Source of the DNA: Cytobacillus sp. NCCP-133
GTDB lineage: Bacteria > Bacillota > Bacilli > Bacillales > Cytobacillaceae
Reading direction: 5' to 3'
DNA length: 64,000 nt
Assembly: GCF_026011715.1 (NCBI RefSeq)
Contig: NZ_BRVM01000001.1
Span: 347,375 to 411,374 of the forward strand
Under the pieces are notes generated by a model that did no database searches, was not told the origin of the DNA, and was given only the letters and a program-made list of their open reading frames with translations. A program made the translations under genes and the position numbers. Below are positions 60,365 to 64,000 of this stretch, one piece after another. Every line of letters starts with the position of its first letter. Position 1 is the stretch's first letter.

Positions 60365-60795
60365 TTTTTCCACCCCCGCTTTTAATGCGTACCTTAAAAA
60401 GCCTATAACTAATTCCTATGTAAGCATGAAGTTGTTTTTGTCTGTCCCATGCATTTTAATTTCATGGAAAAATAAGCAAAAAATGCAGTGTATTTAATTA
60501 TTTCTTAAATCTAGGCTCTTATAGAAAGTCTATCATCATGAATTTAACAATTGCCTTTTTTTCCACAAACTTTTTATAATAGGCAGATTGCATGTACAAT
60601 GTCCTGCCATTTACATATGGCGCACTATTATCCAGCCAATATCTTAAGCCTCCTTATTATCAAGGAACATTGAAGGCGTTTTTTGACCTGTATTACTTTT
60701 CCTTTACTCCTCTCGAGTTTTCTTTTTTTTATTAGACAACCAGTTCCGCCATTCGTTAAAATAAAAGGACAAACTTAGAAAGAGGGAAACGAATT

Positions 60796-60957
60796 GTGAA
60801 CCCGCGTATTATTCTGGCATTTGTTTTTTTCATTGTTTTATTGGACAGTCTTGCCAAGTTCATTTTTGAAGGCTTTTCTTTTAAAACTTTACTATTATTG
60901 CTTGCAACATCAGCTATTGTTCTATTTCTTTGGCTGTATCCATCAAAAAAGGACTGA
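60796..60957 (+). CDS. Small two-helix membrane protein, unknown
   Basis: A 53-aa ORF: GTG start with AGAGGG upstream, hydrophobic helix IILAFVFFIVLLDSL, short FEGFSF loop, second helix LLLLLATSAIVLFLWLY and a basic tail PSKKD. A near-perfect terminator follows immediately and overlaps the stop. I do not recognise the family. Confidence 0.65.
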   Translation: MNPRIILAFVFFIVLLDSLAKFIFEGFSFKTLLLLLATSAIVLFLWLYPSKKD

Positions 60958-60982
60958 CTTCTATTCCGAGTCAGTCCTTTTG
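60948..60982 (+). terminator. Terminator of the two-helix protein gene
   Basis: Perfect 12-bp stem AAAGGACTGACT/AGTCAGTCCTTT with a 9-nt loop. Confidence 0.9.
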
Positions 60983-61010
60983 CGAATCTATTTTAATCTA
61001 ATATTGCTGC

Positions 61011-61091
61011 CTACTCCGTTACACTTACCTCTGCGGAAATGATGCAGCCAATTGCTCCGCATACAACCAATCCCAACACAATCCAGAACAT
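61011..61091 (-). CDS. Possible 26-aa membrane peptide
   Basis: ATG with AAAGGGGTG upstream encodes MFWIVLGLVVCGAIGCIISA followed by EVSVTE. It is a single hydrophobic helix. The length is too short for statistics, but start signal and hydrophobic pattern agree. Confidence 0.45.
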   Translation of the reverse strand: MFWIVLGLVVCGAIGCIISAEVSVTE

Positions 61092-61274
61092 CTTCCACAC
61101 CCCTTTAGATAATCCTTGTTTCCTTTAATCTAACATGATTTTGTCTTCATAAAAGCAGGTGTTTGTGAATATTCTGTTAATCCCGACAGAATGGGTTACC
61201 TCCTTCTTTTCCTTAAGCCCAAAGTTAAAAGCAAAATATGAAGAGACATATTTGTTTACCTCCCAACAGATTTG

Positions 61275-61334
61275 TTAGGTGGAATCTTTCTCCACCCAGA
61301 AAATTGTCTGACGTCCTTGAATAAGAAAAATCAT
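61275..61334 (-). CDS. Possible 19-aa peptide with strong ribosome binding site
   Basis: AAAGGTGG followed by ATG encodes MIFLIQGRQTIFWVEKDST and a stop. It might be a leader peptide or chance. Region 61092-61274 shows nothing else I can support. Confidence 0.25.
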   Translation of the reverse strand: MIFLIQGRQTIFWVEKDST

Positions 61335-61372
61335 TTTCCTAACCACCTTTCTAATTTGTTTTTCCACTAAGA

Positions 61373-61513
61373 TTAAAATGGGCGATACATTGAGAATTGA
61401 CGATCACGATTTTGATCCTGGATTTTTTGGACCATTTGCTGCTGTAAAATATCTTCTGCTGTTAACTGGCGTTTTTTAATCGTTACGGTTAAAAATAATA
61501 TATTTAAGGTCAT
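61373..61513 (-). CDS. yrzI: YrzI family small protein
   Basis: A 46-aa ORF with a perfect AAGGAGGTG ribosome binding site. It starts MTLNILFLTVTIKKRQLTAE and ends DQNRDRQFSMYRPF, matching my memory of the Bacillus YrzI family (often in tandem copies in the B. cereus group). The N-terminal half is hydrophobic and amphipathic, the C-terminal half polar. Function unknown. Confidence 0.8.
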   Translation of the reverse strand: MTLNILFLTVTIKKRQLTAEDILQQQMVQKIQDQNRDRQFSMYRPF

Positions 61514-61544
61514 GAGATTTTCCACCTCCTTCTTCATATCCGGC

Positions 61545-61640
61545 CTTTAGGCACAAAAAAGCCGCAAAGAGACATACTCCCTGCAGCTAGAACCATAAAG
61601 GCATAAAAAAGCCGCAGAGCACGAATCTCCCTGCGGCATG
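61545..61640 (-). terminator. Two homologous tandem terminator hairpins
   Basis: On minus, hairpin one is GCCGCAG/CTGCGGC followed by T6 (about 61608-61637) and hairpin two GCTGCAGGGAG/CTCTTTGCGGC followed by T6 (about 61557-61587). Their sequences and flanks (GCATAAAAAAGCCGCA, GCACAAAAAAGCCGCA on plus) show a local duplication of about 50 nt. Confidence 0.8.
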
Positions 61641-61651
61641 GATAGGTAATG

Positions 61652-61741
61652 TCAATAAATTAAGCGAGCCATTCCATTATAGGTCGAATTCGTCATATCA
61701 TTATTTTGCTTTGCATTTGATACAATTTCTTTTAACATCAT
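61652..61741 (-). CDS. Possible 29-aa peptide upstream of yrzI
   Basis: AAGGAGG about 9 nt before ATG ATG encodes MMLKEIVSNAKQNNDMTNST and then YNGMARLIY. The start signal is as good as any in the window, but there is no family to compare with. It precedes the duplicated terminators and the YrzI gene. Confidence 0.45.
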   Translation of the reverse strand: MMLKEIVSNAKQNNDMTNSTYNGMARLIY

Positions 61742-61846
61742 GTCATTCGACCTCCTTGTTAGAATTTTTCACTTACATTGGTAATTATATCCACATTTAT
61801 CTAGTTTGTAAACCTTTTTTTGTTAAATCTTTACTTTTTTCAACAT

Positions 61847-61873
61847 TAAAAAAACGCCCAAAATTCGGGCGTT
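61847..61873 (-). terminator. yrhC terminator
   Basis: AACGCCC/GGGCGTT with a 7-nt loop followed on minus by TTTTTAATG. Confidence 0.9.
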
Positions 61874-61882
61874 GAAAGTTTA

Positions 61883-62143
61883 TTATTTTTTCATCAAAAA
61901 TTCCTGGCCTTCATCTGTTTCATTCAGTTTTGTGCGGCAATGTTTGGAAAGCACAAAGAAATAAATAGAACCGATCAGGAATACGGAAGATGATCCAGCC
62001 ATTATATATAATTCAGACATTGTATTTGCAGTATCCGGAATGATTAAACCCATGTAAAAAAATGAGCCGACAGCAAGCATAGCAATAGCAAACCGCTTGA
62101 AGTCCACCATTTTCTCAAATAAACGTTTTGCTTCATTTTTCAT
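61883..62143 (-). CDS. yrhC: YrhC family protein
   Basis: An 86-aa membrane protein with two TM helices (FAIAMLAVGSFFYMGLI and MAGSSSVFLIGSIYFFVL) and a polar C-terminus. It matches YrhC, which in B. subtilis ends the yrrT-mtnN-mccA-mccB-yrhC sulfur operon. Here mccA and mccB are absent and yrhC follows mtnN directly. Ribosome binding site AGAAGGTG. Confidence 0.88.
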   Translation of the reverse strand: MKNEAKRLFEKMVDFKRFAIAMLAVGSFFYMGLIIPDTANTMSELYIMAGSSSVFLIGSIYFFVLSKHCRTKLNETDEGQEFLMKK

Positions 62144-62250
62144 TTTTTATCACCTTCTAAGATCGGTCTTTTTGAAAGACTATAGTCCTACTTTAACATA
62201 GAAAGAGGCTTAAAAGGTGTTGTAAATATTGTAAGCATAAGAAGGTAATT

Positions 62251-62293
62251 CAAAAGGCAAAGTCAGCCTTCATTCATGACCGATTTTGCCTCT
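62251..62293 (-). terminator. Weak terminator after mtnN
   Basis: GGCAAAATC and GACTTTGCC (one mismatch) enclose about 20 nt, followed on minus by TTTTG. The stem includes the mtnN stop codon. Confidence 0.5.
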
Positions 62294-63016
62294 TATTATT
62301 AAATTGTTTACTTGGCTACTTTCGTTAATGGCTTCCACCATTTTTATAACCAAAGTGGCTGAATGGAGTGCTGCTTTTTCCAGAAATTGCTCAAACGAAA
62401 TATCAGACTCTTTTCCAGCAATATCAGAAAGTGAGCGAATGACTACAAAAGGAGTATCAAATTGATATGAAACCTGTGCAATGGCTGCCGCTTCCATTTC
62501 TACTGCCTGCAAGTCTGTAAATTTATCCCGGATATAATCTACTCTTGCTGGATCGTTCATGAAGGAATCACCTGTTGCGATTAACCCTCTGACAACCTGG
62601 ATATCCCCACTTTCTTTAGCACATGCTTCAGCAATTTGTACAAGTCTCCTATCTGCTTCAAATGCTGCCGGTAATTGAGGTACTTGCCCGTATTCATAGC
62701 CAAATGCTGTTACATCAACATCATGATGCCTAACCTCGTTCGAAATAATAACATCCCCCACATTTAAATCAGGGTGAAAGCCGCCAGCCGATCCAGTATT
62801 AATGACATAATCAGGTTTAAAGCGTTCCAAAAGAATTGCAGTTGACATAGCAGCATTTACTTTGCCAATGCCTGAACGAAGCAGGACAACTTCCGCTCCA
62901 TTCATCTGCCCTGTTGTGTACTCGCATCCTGCAATCGTTTCCTGGCCTTTCTCTTCTATTTTGTCTCTGAGTAAAGTAACTTCCTCTTCCATTGCTCCAA
63001 TAATCGCTATCTTCAT
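62270..63016 (-). CDS. mtnN: 5'-methylthioadenosine/S-adenosylhomocysteine nucleosidase
   Basis: Cleaves MTA and SAH in the methionine and activated-methyl cycles. The protein starts [20 protein letters not shown], has [23 protein letters not shown] and the catalytic region [13 protein letters not shown] and RSLSDIAG. Two ATG codons overlap at the start; the second, with AAAGAGG 7 nt upstream, was chosen (248 aa). Confidence 0.97.
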   Translation of the reverse strand: MKIAIIGAMEEEVTLLRDKIEEKGQETIAGCEYTTGQMNGAEVVLLRSGIGKVNAAMSTAILLERFKPDYVINTGSAGGFHPDLNVGDVIISNEVRHHDVDVTAFGYEYGQVPQLPAAFEADRRLVQIAEACAKESGDIQVVRGLIATGDSFMNDPARVDYIRDKFTDLQAVEMEAAAIAQVSYQFDTPFVVIRSLSDIAGKESDISFEQFLEKAALHSATLVIKMVEAINESSQVNNLIIRGKIGHE

Positions 63017-63347
63017 CATAAAACCTCTTTCATTTTTTTTAAAATACTAATATTGCCATTGATAACGAAACTGACTTAAACTTAATCAATTGCTGATTCT
63101 TAAAATATGATGCTGCCTGCTTTGTATGTAAGCGGTCAGGGATTTCTATCCTGCCGCAAATTCAATTCTACCATCACCGCTGGGATCTTTACCATAATTC
63201 AAAATTCTATTATATATCAGCTTCCCATAAAATTCAGCAGCTTATGCTCAATTGAAATTAATATAGAAATTTGCCAGAATGACGTGACAGAACTAAAATA
63301 TATGATAGAAATTGTTTGGCTAAGCTTAAGAAAGGATGACGAAGTCT

Positions 63348-63554
63348 ATGAACTTTCAGTTTGAATTAATGGAAGATAAAGTTGAGTTTTATGAGGCCCC
63401 AACTTTAAAGGAGCTTGAAAAAAAAATAAATACCCAAATCGAACATAATAAAGCAATTCTGCTTTCTGTCCACCATGTTTCCCATCAAATGCAACTCGAC
63501 GAAAGCGGCAGACCCTATTATTCTGCTGTTGTTCATTTTAAGGCAAAAAAATAA
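63348..63554 (+). CDS. yrzA: YrzA family protein (DUF2536)
   Basis: A 68-aa protein starting MNFQFELMEDKVEFYEAPTL and ending PYYSAVVHFKAKK, resembling Bacillus YrzA. The start at 63348 has AAAGGATG about 9 nt upstream; an ATG four codons earlier overlaps that site. Function unknown. The region 63020-63335 upstream carries no gene I can support. Confidence 0.85.
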   Translation: MNFQFELMEDKVEFYEAPTLKELEKKINTQIEHNKAILLSVHHVSHQMQLDESGRPYYSAVVHFKAKK

Positions 63555-63576
63555 GGACGCTTGGCGTCCTTTATTA
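63553..63576 (+). terminator. yrzA terminator
   Basis: AAGGACGC/GCGTCCTT with a 3-nt loop followed by TATTAT. Confidence 0.88.
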
Positions 63577-63583
63577 TAAAATA

Positions 63584-63645
63584 TTAGATTTTATATCCTT
63601 TTGAACTTTGATAACAGTCTAGCTCTAGACGCCCTGCGCTTATCT
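63584..63645 (-). repeat. Terminator-associated dispersed repeat (copy 9)
   Basis: On plus it reads AATATTAGATTTTATATCC, then TTTTGAACTTTGATAACAG, TCTAGCTCTAGACGCC, the same order as copies at 15.6 and 26.5 kb. It begins 8 nt after the yrzA terminator stem. Confidence 0.8.
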
Positions 63646-64000
63646 TAATTTATTTCATTTAATACCTCTACCTTTACTGGCTTCCAGCCCTGGCTATCGA
63701 CCCAGTCAATATAGACTCGGTATTTCTCGCTTTGGTCTTTGGTTGAAATGGTTCCTACCGATTTATTCTGACCATTATTGCCCAGAAACCATACTGTCAT
63801 ATTGCCTTGGTCAACTCCAGTTGCATACGATATTGCCTGGAGCATTTCCTGCCAATCCACAGCATTCTGATCATAAACAGCCGTGTGCTCGCCCGTTTGA
63901 GAGGTGCCAACCGGTTTCCATGCTGGGTTTTCAATCGTTTTTTCTACATCCGGAGAACTTCCGCCTTCGGTTACGACTTTTTCATTTTCATCTTCTGATT
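63645..64000 (-). CDS. yrrS: YrrS family protein (DUF1510), C-terminal part
   Basis: The frame is open to the right window edge, so the N-terminus (normally a TM helix and a disordered acidic linker) is missing. The visible part ends the linker (SEDENEKVVTEGGSSPDVEK) and continues with WKPVGTSQTGEHTAVYD, VDWQEMLQAISYATGVDQGN and the C-terminal domain to VEVLNEIN. It is the YrrS family found near mtnN/yrrT in Bacillus. An internal ATG or GTG is not the true start. Confidence 0.9.
   Translation of the reverse strand, partial: SEDENEKVVTEGGSSPDVEKTIENPAWKPVGTSQTGEHTAVYDQNAVDWQEMLQAISYATGVDQGNMTVWFLGNNGQNKSVGTISTKDQSEKYRVYIDWVDSQGWKPVKVEVLNEIN

Noticed and set aside
63107..63364. 85-aa open frame on the plus strand ahead of yrzA
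   Set aside because: No ribosome binding site, atypical composition, and it overlaps the better-supported yrzA start.

Overview
The window reads as a chromosomal segment of a low-GC, spore-forming Bacillaceae bacterium. Gene order follows the Bacillus subtilis sigA-to-yqeG stretch almost gene for gene, and several sporulation genes are present (spoIIP, gpr, yqfC, yqfD, sda, sigK). Which genus is not decided here; a Cytobacillus/Mesobacillus-type species is my guess only. I saw no rRNA, tRNA, CRISPR array, prophage, toxin-antitoxin or defence island. Most genes lie on the minus strand.

Layout. 0.1-5.6 kb: sigA, dnaG, yqxD, then ccpN-yqfL. 5.8-9.4 kb: glyQ-glyS behind a T-box leader, with a long structured repeat between the T-box and glyQ. 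9.4-15.2 kb: recO, yqzL, era, cdd, dgkA, ybeY, pgpH. 15.68-17.85 kb: a group II intron, probably class C, with its reverse transcriptase, inserted at the U-tract of the phoH terminator. 17.9-24.2 kb: phoH, yqfD, yqfC, the yqeZ-floA-yqfB operon with a textbook SigW promoter, yqeY, rpsU. 24.4-30.9 kb: a Na/Pi transporter, deoC, mtaB, rsmE, prmA, dnaJ. 31.2-34.9 kb: dnaK, grpE, hrcA with a perfect CIRCE operator. 34.9-43 kb: hemW, lepA, yqxA, spoIIP, gpr, rpsT, holA. 43.5-53.7 kb: yqzM, comEC, comEB, comEA, comER, yqeM, rsfS, yqeK, nadD, yhbY, aroE, yqeH, yqeG. 53.7-64 kb: sda with a DnaA-box cluster, psd, pssA, pepF, small membrane and zinc-ribbon proteins, a lipoprotein, an uninterrupted sigK, a cluster of tiny ORFs including a YrzI-like one, yrhC, mtnN, yrzA and the 3' part of yrrS.

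The genes are mainly information-processing (replication priming and clamp loading, ribosome and tRNA maturation, chaperones), DNA uptake, NAD and shikimate biosynthesis, phosphatidylethanolamine synthesis and sporulation control. Regulation that can be read directly: T-box (glyQS), CIRCE (hrcA operon), SigW (yqeZ operon), DnaA boxes (sda), SigA promoters for glyQ, hrcA and rpsU, and a probable cre site (deoC).

The parts not explained by ordinary gene content are a family of dispersed hairpin repeats that mostly sit next to transcription terminators, the intron lodged exactly between a terminator and one such repeat, the repeat inside the glyQ leader, and a run of very small ORFs with duplicated terminator hairpins near 61 kb. 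I did not find a convincing new multi-gene system; the repeat family and the tiny-ORF cluster are the best candidates for something undescribed.
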